Assembly: GCA_019638595.1 (NCBI GenBank)
Contig: JAHBTJ010000027.1
Location: 29,719-93,718 of the forward strand
Length of the DNA: 64,000 bases
Source of the DNA: Chitinophagaceae bacterium
GTDB taxonomy: Bacteria; Bacteroidota; Bacteroidia; Chitinophagales; Chitinophagaceae
Direction of reading: 5' to 3'
Part shown: positions 37,200 through 45,242 of the stretch, piece after piece
How positions within the stretch are numbered: the stretch's first letter is position 1
Layout: each line of letters starts with the position of its first letter
Position numbers and translations under genes: made by a program
The notes under the pieces: model-generated
What the model was told of the DNA's origin: nothing
What the model saw: the letters and a program-made list of their open reading frames with translations, nothing else
Database searches by the model: none

Positions 37200-38189
37200 A
37201 TGCTACAAAAACAATTTGCCGATATAATAGAACTCATAAAACGGTCAAGGGTTGCGGCTATAAAAGCTGTCAACACCGAACTGATAACCCTTTACTGGAA
37301 TATTGGCGAACACATCAGTAAACAGGTGAAGATGGCAGAATGGGGGCAATCTGTTGTTCAGGAACTGGCTGATTATATTCGTCGAAATGAACCGGATTTA
37401 AAAGGGTTTTCCGATAAAAACCTCTGGCGAATGAAGCAGTTTTACGAAACCTATAAAGATTCTCCAAATCTCTCACCACTGGTGAGAGAAATTAGCTGGA
37501 CAAATAATCTCACTATCTTGGGCAGAGCCAAGACCCCGCAGGAGAAGGAGTTTTATCTGAAACTGTGCATTCAGGAGAAATACAATAAACGGGAGCTGGA
37601 AAGGCAAATTGACAGTGGTATTTTTGAACGGGTAATGATAGGCAATCAAAAGCTCTCACCAATGCTGAGAGAAATACATCCTAACATTATCAACAGTTTT
37701 AAGGATAGCTATGTATTTGAATTTTTGAACCTGCCCAACCCTCACAGCGAAAGCGATTTACAAAAAGGCTTAATCCAGCAAATGAAAACATTTATCCTTG
37801 AACTGGGTAAGGACTTTCTGTTTATTGGTGAGGAATATAAAGTGCAGGTGGGCAACCGGGATTTTTATATTGACTTGTTATTTTACCACCGGGGCCTGCA
37901 GTGCCTTGTTGCCTTTGAATTGAAAAAGGAAAAATTTGAACCGGAGCATTTGGGTAAAGTAAATTTTTACTTAGAGGCACTGGATCGGGATGTAAAAAAG
38001 AAAAACGAAAATCCAAGCATTGGCGTTTTGCTTTGCAAAGATAAAGACAACGAAGTGGTGGAATATGCATTGAGCCGCAGCCTTTCTCCAACAATGGTTT
38101 CAGAATACAGAACACAATTGCCTGATAAAAAATTATTGCAACAAAAATTGCGTGAGCTATTTGAAAATAATAATGAAACAACGGAATGA
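37200..38189 (+). CDS. PDDEXK nuclease family protein (DUF1016/YhcG-like)
   Basis: A 329-residue protein of the DUF1016 family. The N-terminal domain reads FADIIELIKRSRVAAIKAVNTELITLYWNIGEHISKQV..WGQSVVQELADYIRRNEPDLKGFSDKNLWRMKQFYETY. The C-terminal PDDEXK nuclease domain contains FYIDLLFYHRGLQCLVAFELKKEKFEPEHLGKVNFYLEALD (D..., ELKK catalytic residues) and ends in a conserved LC-K stretch. Family members are linked to DNA metabolism or mobile elements; function here is unknown. It interrupts the hem cluster, and its stop overlaps the hemF start (ATGA). Confidence 0.88.
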   Translation: MLQKQFADIIELIKRSRVAAIKAVNTELITLYWNIGEHISKQVKMAEWGQSVVQELADYIRRNEPDLKGFSDKNLWRMKQFYETYKDSPNLSPLVREISWTNNLTILGRAKTPQEKEFYLKLCIQEKYNKRELERQIDSGIFERVMIGNQKLSPMLREIHPNIINSFKDSYVFEFLNLPNPHSESDLQKGLIQQMKTFILELGKDFLFIGEEYKVQVGNRDFYIDLLFYHRGLQCLVAFELKKEKFEPEHLGKVNFYLEALDRDVKKKNENPSIGVLLCKDKDNEVVEYALSRSLSPTMVSEYRTQLPDKKLLQQKLRELFENNNETTE

Positions 38190-39103
38190 AGAGTTTTACA
38201 ACTGATACCTGGATACAATATATCCATTCTCTCCAGGATACCATCTGCACGGCTCTTGAGCAATCAGATGGCAAAGCTACATTTATTGAAGACAAATGGG
38301 AACGTGAAGGCGGTGGTGGCGGCAAAACAAGAGTGATTGCCAATGGCAATGTAATTGAAAAAGGAGGTGTAAACACTTCTGTTGTATTTGGTAAAGTAAG
38401 CGATGCGATGCGTTCACAACTTAAAATTGATGGAGATAGCTGGTTTGCCTGCGGATTAAGTTTGGTGATCCATCCACTGAATCCTTTTGTTCCTACCACG
38501 CATGCCAACTGGCGCTATTTTGAATTGTATGATGCTGGTAATAATGTTATTGACAGGTGGTTTGGCGGCGGCGCTGATCTTACACCCTATTATTTGTTTG
38601 ATGAAGACGCGAAACATTTTCACCAAACATTATATAATACCATTACCCCGTTTGGCGCTGACTTGTATACACATTATAAAAAGAATTGTGATGTTTATTT
38701 CGCTAACAAGCATCGCGGCAATGAAACGCGTGGTATAGGCGGTGTTTTTTACGATTACCTGCGTCCCGCGGATGCAGCGGATGCGGAAAGGCTTTTCTCT
38801 TTTCAGCAGGCTAACGGCAATTGTTTTACAGAAGCATATATACCTATCGTGGAAAAAAGAAAGAACATCCCCTGGACTGAAGAACATAAATACTGGCAGG
38901 AGATACGCCGCGGCAGGTATGTGGAATTCAACCTTATCCACGACAGGGGAACTATATTCGGGCTTAAAACCAACGGCAGAACAGAAAGCATATTGATGAG
39001 TCTGCCGCCTACAGTGCGCTTTGATTATAACTATCAGCCCAAACCAGGTAGCGAAGAAGCGAGGTTACTGGATGCCTGCCTGCATCCTAGGGAGTGGGTT
39101 TAA
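38186..39103 (+). CDS. hemF: Oxygen-dependent coproporphyrinogen-III oxidase
   Basis: HemF oxidatively decarboxylates coproporphyrinogen III using O2. The 305-residue protein contains FIEDKWEREGGGGGKTRVIANG, SLVIHPLNPFVPTTHANWRYFEL, WFGGGADLTPYYLFDEDAKHFHQTLYN, KRHRGNETRGIGGVFYDYL-like (NKHRGNETRGIGGVFYDYLR), and EFNLIHDRGTIFGLKTNGRTESILMSLPP, all standard. Its ATG overlaps the stop of the PDDEXK gene (ATGA), so translation may now be coupled to that gene. The choice of HemF suggests an aerobic organism. Confidence 0.97.
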   Translation: MKSFTTDTWIQYIHSLQDTICTALEQSDGKATFIEDKWEREGGGGGKTRVIANGNVIEKGGVNTSVVFGKVSDAMRSQLKIDGDSWFACGLSLVIHPLNPFVPTTHANWRYFELYDAGNNVIDRWFGGGADLTPYYLFDEDAKHFHQTLYNTITPFGADLYTHYKKNCDVYFANKHRGNETRGIGGVFYDYLRPADAADAERLFSFQQANGNCFTEAYIPIVEKRKNIPWTEEHKYWQEIRRGRYVEFNLIHDRGTIFGLKTNGRTESILMSLPPTVRFDYNYQPKPGSEEARLLDACLHPREWV

Positions 39104-39153
39104 TCGTATAAATGGTAAATACCGGTTGTTCATAACGCCTCCCAATGGAACTC

Positions 39154-39209
39154 CTCCGCAGTTTTCCTCTTCCTGTACACAAAACTTCACACAGGGAAAA
39201 ACTGCAGAG
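39154..39209. terminator. Hairpin between the convergent hemF and envelope-protein genes
   Basis: CTCCGCAGTTTTCC (39154-39167) pairs, with one mismatch and one bulge, to GGAAAAACTGCAGAG (39195-39209). It lies between two convergent genes; no long T tract follows, so it is a weak terminator candidate. Confidence 0.35.
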
Positions 39210-39242
39210 GATCCAATTTAAACAGGAGAAAACAAGGATCAG

Positions 39243-39689
39243 CTATTTATCACCCCTGGTATATTCTGCCACAGTTTCTGTTTCTCCATGTGTGTCCGCA
39301 TTGATATGCGTATACTTTTTACCGTCCTTTAAAATAATGCCGTAATTAATGCCGGAGCTGTTGGTGGTTTCAACTACGCCGCATACCTCTTTTCCGGCGT
39401 ATGTCTGCTTTACTTTATACAAAACATTTGAAGGCAGCCCGCTCTCGGTGTAATAGCGAATGGTTTGAACAAGGTGTCCCTTGCGATTAAACCAGGCGCG
39501 GGTTCTTACAGAGGCATTTACAAAAGACGCTTCATAATAATCACCGGAAACATTCCACGCCGGGGCACTTACATTCCTGAAAATCTCGTTAAATGTTTTC
39601 ATTACTTTTTCATTTACCGGGTTTATCCTGGATGCAGCAGTTGCGGTAATGCTTAAAAATATGACTGCTGAAAAGATGATCTTTTTCAT
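39243..39689 (-). CDS. Small exported protein, unknown family
   Basis: A 148-residue protein. ATG 39689 gives MKKIIFSAVIFLSITATAASRINP, a clear Sec signal peptide; the frame opens 48 bases earlier. The mature part (NEKVMKTFNEIFRNVSAPAWNVSGDYYEASFVNASVRTRAWFNRKGHLVQTIRYYTESGLPSNVLYKVKQTYAGKEVCGVVETTNSSGINYGIILKDGKKYTHINAD) resembles the Bacteroidota periplasmic beta-lactamase-inhibitor-like (PepSY/BLIP-like) fold proteins of unknown function. The function is not assigned. Confidence 0.72.
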   Translation of the reverse strand: MKKIIFSAVIFLSITATAASRINPVNEKVMKTFNEIFRNVSAPAWNVSGDYYEASFVNASVRTRAWFNRKGHLVQTIRYYTESGLPSNVLYKVKQTYAGKEVCGVVETTNSSGINYGIILKDGKKYTHINADTHGETETVAEYTRGDK

Positions 39690-39971
39690 TTCTTTTATTT
39701 TTAGATGTTTAATATTTGGTTTGTAATTATTGCGCAAACATATACCGCAGTGGTATGCAGAACAAGCATATGTGGGCCAAAGGCACTAAAGTTGCCGGTG
39801 AACTGTAGTTTTTTAATCCTGAAAGGCACAACCAGCTACACCGGCTTTTAAAACCGGGATACCTGAACTGAAACGTAGCTTTTATCGGAAAATGACGATA
39901 ACATGATAAATCACTTCCCGGAATAAGCGCAGGATAGGTTAATTTTGCGGCTCAAATCAGCCACTTCAGCT

Positions 39972-40949
39972 ATGTATCTTCAAAAGCGTAATCGTATACT
40001 CCGCACCGGCTCTTCTGTTCGCAGCCTTGTTGCAGAAACTGTTTTAACACCAAACGATTTCATATTACCTGTTTTTGTTGACGAAGGCGAAAACGTTAAG
40101 CATGAAATTCCTTCCATGCCTGGTTATTACCGTTACTCGCTTGATCTTTTGGTAAAGGAAGTAAAAGAAGTGTGGGCAATGGGTATTAAGAGTGTGCTGC
40201 TTTTTGTAAAAGCAAAAGACGAAGCAAAAGATAATACGGGCAAAGAAGCCTGGAACCCGGATGGCTTAATGCAGCGCAGTATTAAAGCTATTAAAAATAC
40301 GATACCTGAAATGGTGGTGATGACGGATGTTGCACTGGATCCTTATTCTATATACGGGCACGACGGCATTGTAAAGGATGGTGAAATTGTAAACGACGAA
40401 ACGGTTGATGCGCTGGTGAAAATGAGCCTGAGTCATGCGGAAGCAGGTGCGGATTTTGTTGCGCCGAGCGATATGATGGATGGACGTATCGGCGCTATAC
40501 GAAAAGCGCTTGAAGAAGCCCGTTTTACCCAAACAGGTATAATGGCATACAGCGCTAAATATGCGTCTTGTTTTTACGGGCCTTTTCGCGATGCGCTGGA
40601 CAGCGCCCCTGGCTTTGGCAATAAAAAAACCTACCAGATGAATTATGCCAACCGGCGCGAAGCAATAAATGAAGTATTGCAGGATGTGGAGCAGGGCGCA
40701 GATATTGTAATGGTGAAACCGGCAATGGCTTATCTTGATATTATCCGTGAAGTAAAAAATAGTGTAACCGTTCCTGTTAGCGCCTACCATGTAAGCGGGG
40801 AATACGCTATGATAAAAGCCGCCGCTAAAATGGGCTGGCTCGATGAACAAAAGGCGATCATTGAAAGCCTTACTTCCATTAAGCGCGCAGGGGCTGATTT
40901 GATAGCTACGTATTTTGCCAGGGATGCAGTGAGGCTTTTGAACGGCTGA
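39972..40949 (+). CDS. hemB: Delta-aminolevulinic acid dehydratase (porphobilinogen synthase)
   Basis: HemB condenses two 5-aminolevulinates to porphobilinogen. The ATG at 39972 (MYLQKRNRILRTGSSVRSLV) is preferred; the frame opens at a TTG at 39945. Catalytic lysines lie in GIMAYSAKYASCFYGPFR and MVKPAMAYLDIIREV. The usual Cys-rich zinc site reads DVALDPYSIYGHDGI, with Asp/Ala replacing Cys, so the enzyme is likely of the Mg-dependent, zinc-independent type. A -7 box TAATTTTG lies at 39940-39947. It is separate from the other hem genes, with its own promoter. Confidence 0.96.
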   Translation: MYLQKRNRILRTGSSVRSLVAETVLTPNDFILPVFVDEGENVKHEIPSMPGYYRYSLDLLVKEVKEVWAMGIKSVLLFVKAKDEAKDNTGKEAWNPDGLMQRSIKAIKNTIPEMVVMTDVALDPYSIYGHDGIVKDGEIVNDETVDALVKMSLSHAEAGADFVAPSDMMDGRIGAIRKALEEARFTQTGIMAYSAKYASCFYGPFRDALDSAPGFGNKKTYQMNYANRREAINEVLQDVEQGADIVMVKPAMAYLDIIREVKNSVTVPVSAYHVSGEYAMIKAAAKMGWLDEQKAIIESLTSIKRAGADLIATYFARDAVRLLNG

Positions 40950-40951
40950 TC

Positions 40952-41905
40952 TTATTGCTTTTTCTGTACAACATATTTTACTGAGAAGCTGGTTTCTTTG
41001 CCGGGAGGAAGTGTGATAAGTCCCATGCCATTGTTGAATGAATCGGGCGGCGCGCTCAGGTTTTCTATAGCGATGCTTTTGCGGTGAGGAGGAATGTAAA
41101 CCTGTAAATAAGGATAGCTTTTTTCCGGGTAAAGCTCAAGCTGCCATTTGCTATCGGGGTCGCGTAATATGCACAAAGGTTGCGAAGCTGTAAAATCAAG
41201 TACAAAAGAATTATCCAGTTCGGTTGACCCGATAAGGGCTCCCGAAATAAAAGCCGGGTTGCTGAGTGTTTTCCCCGAAGGAATAAGGTTTACAAATTCC
41301 AGCATTTGTTCAGAAGCGAACTGTAATTCCAGCCCGTTTACAGGTTTTTCAAAAGTAAAATACGGGTGCCATCCATCCGCTACAGGCATAGGGGCGTTTC
41401 CGGTGTTAGTAACACTGGTTGTTACCGTAAGTGCATTTCCTCTTTGTAGGGTATATGTGACCAAACAATCATACGTGAATGGGTACCCCGGATCGGTAGC
41501 CGGATACCTGCATAGTAAATGCAGGGATGCTTCATTGCCTGTAACCGTTTCTTTCGTTACTGTAAAAGCCTCCCTGTATAACAAGCCATGTATTGCAGCA
41601 TCGTTGGAAAGCCTTTTTTGGAAACGATATTCCTTTCCGTTAAAATGATAGCTTGCGTTTTGGATCCTGCAAGGGAAAGGCGAAAGCTTTAGTCCTTTGA
41701 ATCCTGCCGGCTCGGCATTGTTATCAAATACGCTTTTGTCGTTGTAACTGTCAATAATATTTAATGTTCCTGTTGTATCGCTCACCTTAAAAGCATGCAG
41801 CATTGCGCCGAATGCCGGTACTATTTCAACCGTACAGTTGCCATCATCATCATTCAGCAATATTTTATCGAAACCGTTTTCCTGCCTCTTTTGTATTGAG
41901 AACAT
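40952..41905 (-). CDS. Aldose 1-epimerase
   Basis: A 317-residue cytosolic galactose-mutarotase-fold protein. It has LSPFPCRIQNASYHFNGKEYRF, NDAAIHGLLYREAFTV with the conserved His, VADGWHPYFTF with the second conserved His, and the late Glu in LELYPEKSYPYLQVYIPPHRKSIAIENLSAPPDSFNNGMGL. It catalyses alpha/beta anomer exchange of hexoses. It converges with hemB (2-bp gap). Sugar preference is not visible. Confidence 0.9.
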   Translation of the reverse strand: MFSIQKRQENGFDKILLNDDDGNCTVEIVPAFGAMLHAFKVSDTTGTLNIIDSYNDKSVFDNNAEPAGFKGLKLSPFPCRIQNASYHFNGKEYRFQKRLSNDAAIHGLLYREAFTVTKETVTGNEASLHLLCRYPATDPGYPFTYDCLVTYTLQRGNALTVTTSVTNTGNAPMPVADGWHPYFTFEKPVNGLELQFASEQMLEFVNLIPSGKTLSNPAFISGALIGSTELDNSFVLDFTASQPLCILRDPDSKWQLELYPEKSYPYLQVYIPPHRKSIAIENLSAPPDSFNNGMGLITLPPGKETSFSVKYVVQKKQ

Positions 41906-42006
41906 ACTTTTTCATTAATTGGAGTACCAAGTTAAAACAGGTATTTGATACTTTTCCGGTATTAAAGCATTCAATCGTTTGCGTTATTTTTAAAGCAATT
42001 TTAAAA

Positions 42007-42033
42007 TAAAAAAAGCCGGACTTTCACCCGGCT
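42007..42033 (-). terminator. Rho-independent terminator after the glutathione peroxidase gene
   Basis: On the minus strand AGCCGG-GTGAAAGT-CCGGCT (42033-42014) is followed by seven T, just past the peroxidase stop at 42055. Confidence 0.8.
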
Positions 42034-42054
42034 CTTTATAATTAAAAGCACGTA

Positions 42055-42567
42055 TCAGTTCAGGTATTTGGATATTTCTTCACTCAACGGATTCACTTTG
42101 CTTGAAAATACGGTGATCAGCTTACCATTTTCGTCTACCAGGAATTTGGTAAAGTTCCATTTAATGGGGTCTTCTATTCCTTTTTTCTCTGCTTCTTCTG
42201 TAAGGTATTTGAACAGGGGATGAATATCATTGCCTTTTACAGACACTTTGGCGGCCATAGGAAAAGTTACTCCATAGTTTTTCTGGCAAAATTCTTTTAT
42301 TTCGGCGTTGGTGCCCGGCTCCTGCCCCCTGAAATTATTAGCGGGAAATCCAATAATAACGAGCTGATCTTTTTTCTCCTCGTATAATTTTTCAAGGTCT
42401 TTGTATTGAGGAGTATATCCGCATTTTGAAGCCGTATTAACAATAAGTACTTTTTTGCCCTTGTATTTTGAAAGGTCCATTGAACCGCCTTCCAGCGACT
42501 CAACTTTGAAATCATAAATAGAAGATGCAACTGTTAAAACAATTGCCACGCACAGTAAACGTATCAT
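42055..42567 (-). CDS. Glutathione peroxidase family protein, exported
   Basis: A 170-residue thiol peroxidase. An N-terminal signal (MIRLLCVAIVLTVASSIYDF) suggests export to the periplasm. The GPx motifs are VLIVNTASKCGYTPQYKDLE (peroxidatic Cys instead of Sec, about residue 48), VIIGFPANNFRGQEPGTNAEI and the IKWNFTKFLVDENG block with the catalytic Trp/Asn. In bacteria these enzymes usually use thioredoxin rather than glutathione. A terminator follows. Confidence 0.92.
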   Translation of the reverse strand: MIRLLCVAIVLTVASSIYDFKVESLEGGSMDLSKYKGKKVLIVNTASKCGYTPQYKDLEKLYEEKKDQLVIIGFPANNFRGQEPGTNAEIKEFCQKNYGVTFPMAAKVSVKGNDIHPLFKYLTEEAEKKGIEDPIKWNFTKFLVDENGKLITVFSSKVNPLSEEISKYLN

Positions 42568-42630
42568 AGTATATGTTTTTAGGTAATGGTAATACTACAA
42601 ATTTGGTGCAAAAAAATGAATTTGTGTTGT

Positions 42631-42677
42631 TAGCTATCAGATTTCGGCTATGAGCTATCAGTTTTCAGCCGTCAGTA
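42631..42677. repeat. AGCTATCAG/CAGCCGTCAG degenerate repeat
   Basis: Two AGCTATCAG words and one CAGCCGTCAG word, matching the repeat at 27561-27605 and lying just upstream of the IS110 fragment. The word GAGCTATCAG (42652-42661) recurs exactly at 42974-42983, inside the fragment's end. Confidence 0.55.
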
Positions 42678-42768
42678 TATATGAAAAAGGTTTCGGAGCA
42701 GCATCAGTCGAAAAGATTGCTCTTTACGCTGCAAAGAAGAAATTTGTAGAAACTAAAATCATTTTACA

Positions 42769-42999
42769 ATGAAACAACAAACTTCTGCCGCACCCGAAAC
42801 CGGCAACAAAGGTAAGCAACAACATTATGCAGGAAGCGTAATTTATGTAGGAATTGATGTTCACAAAAAAGACTGGCAGGTAGCAGCTGTTTATGAAGGT
42901 ATGACCTTAGGTAATCACCGTATGGGAGCCGGGGCTGAAGGGCTGATTGCTCATTTAAGGAAGCGTTATCCCGGAGCTATCAGCATGACAAAGGTGTAA
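42769..42999 (+). pseudogene. IS110-family transposase, N-terminal fragment
   Basis: A 76-codon ORF with the N-terminus of IS110 transposases: YVGIDVHKKDWQVAAVYEG (first DEDD Asp), then GAEGLIAHLRKRYPGA. A full transposase has over 300 residues. Here the frame ends with ISMTKV and a stop, right after a GAGCTATCAG word that also occurs upstream. The element has therefore lost its catalytic core and 3' end and cannot be active alone. The following 140 bp to 43141 are degenerate repeat words (CCTGTAACCTGCAAC, ATAAGGTATAGGG) and no gene. Confidence 0.8.
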
Positions 43000-43141
43000 G
43001 GCATAAGGAATAGGGCGTAAGGTTACGCCATACACCTGAAATAATAAACAAACCTGTAACCTGCAACGAAGGTATAAGGTATAGGGTGTACTTGCAACCA
43101 GTAACCACAAACTATAAACTACAAACGGAAAACTCCCAACC

Positions 43142-44530
43142 TCATCTCCTCATATAACATCCCTGGTCGGGTATGCCTTCCCGTAGCCGCCCGTCGAGGT
43201 CGGTGGTTATGGAGGTAGCAGTACCTGCTCCAATAGCCGGTGAAGCTTTTTGCCCGATATGGAAATCAAAATACCGGCGCCCGGTATGAATGCTGTCGAA
43301 TGCCGGATCCTGGTTAACAATGCTGTTAAGCATGGTTATTTCGGGTGAAATGCTTTTTGCTTTAAAAAGAGAATGATCCAGCAGCAGGTCAAAAGGTTCG
43401 CTCCCCGTTCGGGATGCCTGCAATTCATCTTCCACATTACCGGCATCGCCCCAAATAATACAATTGCGAAACAGCACGTTCAGCGCATGGCTGTTTTGCT
43501 GTTGCTCATCGGTATTGCTTACAGATACTACGGGCCGTTTATGTTCTATAAAAGTATTACCATAGCTGGCAATGGTGCAATGTGTAAAATCGTATGCTCC
43601 CCCCTGCTCCAGTAAAATATTTAAACCGCAATTGCTTACCAGGCAATTAACCGCGCTGATGCTGCTTGCTTTAGCCCATATGCCTATATCATATATATTA
43701 TCAATAATGCACTCGTTTAATTGAAGTTTGGGCAAAGCGTTTCCGGAGGGTCCGGCGCATACAACAGACTGGTATGCGTTTTTAATGATGGCATAGGTAA
43801 TAGTATTGCTATGGCTGCCCGTTCTGAAAATTAATCCCGGCCACGAAGCAGGTAAATCGCGGTAGCCTTTATCAAGCCGGTCTCCCTGGAAAGTAACACT
43901 GTCTGTTTTTGTTCCGTTTACGATCAGGGTGCCGTCAATAATAAGAGGAGCGTTGGCATGCATATAAATGCGGCAGCCTTTTTCAATCGTAAGGGTAACG
44001 CCTTCTTCCACCAGTATCCCTCCCGAAACAACATATGGCAGATCATTGTTCCAGGTCATATCCGCGTTAATGATATGGTTTTTTAAAAAATGCGCGTTTT
44101 GTCCGTATGCTTCCAGTTGTATATACCGCTGGTTGCCATTATAATTTACCTGTATGCTGTCTTTTACAAGAAAAGGCTGATTGTCCGAGCCGGGATCAAC
44201 CGTTACAGATACAAAAACATACACGCTGTCTCCCGCTTCCATTTCGAGGTTTGTTATTTCCGTAGTGGCTATGCCGTTTATATTGATGCGATAGGGTGAG
44301 GTATTGCCCCCCATTAATTTTACAGAGCTCAGCCTGAGCTTTTGCAGGTTGTTGTTTACAATAGTAAAATATTGTGTTACCGATCCAACGGTTGAAAAAA
44401 CAGTATCAAACCGAACGGAGTCCGCTAACAGGAGTTTTGCATCAGCAGACGTAATAAAAGTTTGCTTACGGCAGGATGAAATACCTGCCAGCATAAGTAA
44501 TAATAATATGAAAGCTGAAAAGCGGTTCAT
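43142..44530 (-). CDS. Right-handed beta-helix repeat lipoprotein
   Basis: A 462-residue exported lipoprotein. The signal FILLLLMLAGISSCRKQTF has a lipobox Cys near residue 20. A beta-sandwich-like N-terminal part (about residues 45-150) is followed by parallel beta-helix turns with signs such as GILVEEGVTLTIEKGCRIYMHANAPLIIDGTLIVNGTKTDSVTFQG, HSNTITYAIIKNAYQSVVC, LNECIIDNIYDIGIWAKASSISAVNCLVSNCGLNI, and a C-terminal 'choice-of-anchor Q'-like SPAIGAGTATSITTDLDGRLREGIPDQGCY. Likely surface-exposed; ligand unknown. It lies 3 bp downstream of comF. Confidence 0.85.
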   Translation of the reverse strand: MNRFSAFILLLLMLAGISSCRKQTFITSADAKLLLADSVRFDTVFSTVGSVTQYFTIVNNNLQKLRLSSVKLMGGNTSPYRININGIATTEITNLEMEAGDSVYVFVSVTVDPGSDNQPFLVKDSIQVNYNGNQRYIQLEAYGQNAHFLKNHIINADMTWNNDLPYVVSGGILVEEGVTLTIEKGCRIYMHANAPLIIDGTLIVNGTKTDSVTFQGDRLDKGYRDLPASWPGLIFRTGSHSNTITYAIIKNAYQSVVCAGPSGNALPKLQLNECIIDNIYDIGIWAKASSISAVNCLVSNCGLNILLEQGGAYDFTHCTIASYGNTFIEHKRPVVSVSNTDEQQQNSHALNVLFRNCIIWGDAGNVEDELQASRTGSEPFDLLLDHSLFKAKSISPEITMLNSIVNQDPAFDSIHTGRRYFDFHIGQKASPAIGAGTATSITTDLDGRLREGIPDQGCYMRR

Positions 44531-44533
44531 TTT

Positions 44534-45232
44534 TTATAAAGCTGCATAAGCTAATGTGGCGATGCTGATCTTTACACCCGGCACATCTTCCAGTATGGCA
44601 TTGCCACATGCTTCCATAGTGGCGCCGGTTGTAATTACATCGTCTACCAGCAGTATATGTTTATCTTTTATAGTATTGTTTGCAGAAGCTACAAAAACGC
44701 CTTCCACGTTTTGCCATCGTTCCATACGTGTTTTGTGTGTTTGCGTGGATGTATAACGAACCCGGCGAACAGCATCGTATACAACAGGCACATTGAGTAT
44801 AGTTGCCATGCCTTCGCATAATAACGCCGCCTGGTTATAGCCTCTTTTACGTTCTTTATCGGGGAACAAGGGCAACGGTATGAGCGCGTCAGGCATAGTA
44901 TCATGCCAGGCAGATCGTATGGTCGCTCCCATCAGCTTTCCAAAATAAATACCCAGCTCCCGGTTGCCTTTGTATTTAAACTGGTGAATGAGTTGCTGAA
45001 GCAGGGCGTTTTTAGAAAAATAATACTGGCTCATTGCCGCGCGAAAGCCGAGCCTTCCCCAAAGCGCTTTTTCCACCGGGTTACCGGGCAGCGATGCGAA
45101 GCCTGTTTCATGCAGGTGTTCCGTACACTGCAGGCACAGTAAATGGTGCTTATTAACCAGGTCGCTGCCGCAGCCGTTACAAAGCCAGGGAAACAGGATG
45201 TGGGAAACGCTATCTAAAACTGTTTTAAGCAA
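44534..45232 (-). CDS. ComF-family phosphoribosyltransferase-like protein
   Basis: A 232-residue protein of the ComF/GntX family. The N-terminal Cys motif LCNGCGSDLVNKHHLLCLQCTEHL likely binds zinc. The C-terminal type I PRTase domain has ALIPLPLFPDKERKRGYNQAALLCEGM and the PRPP motif ILLVDDVITTGATMEACGNAI. In naturally competent bacteria ComF is linked to DNA uptake. It lies 10 bp after radA and 3 bp before the beta-helix gene on the same strand, suggesting one transcript. Confidence 0.92.
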   Translation of the reverse strand: MLKTVLDSVSHILFPWLCNGCGSDLVNKHHLLCLQCTEHLHETGFASLPGNPVEKALWGRLGFRAAMSQYYFSKNALLQQLIHQFKYKGNRELGIYFGKLMGATIRSAWHDTMPDALIPLPLFPDKERKRGYNQAALLCEGMATILNVPVVYDAVRRVRYTSTQTHKTRMERWQNVEGVFVASANNTIKDKHILLVDDVITTGATMEACGNAILEDVPGVKISIATLAYAAL

Positions 45233-45242
45233 TCGTTGTATT

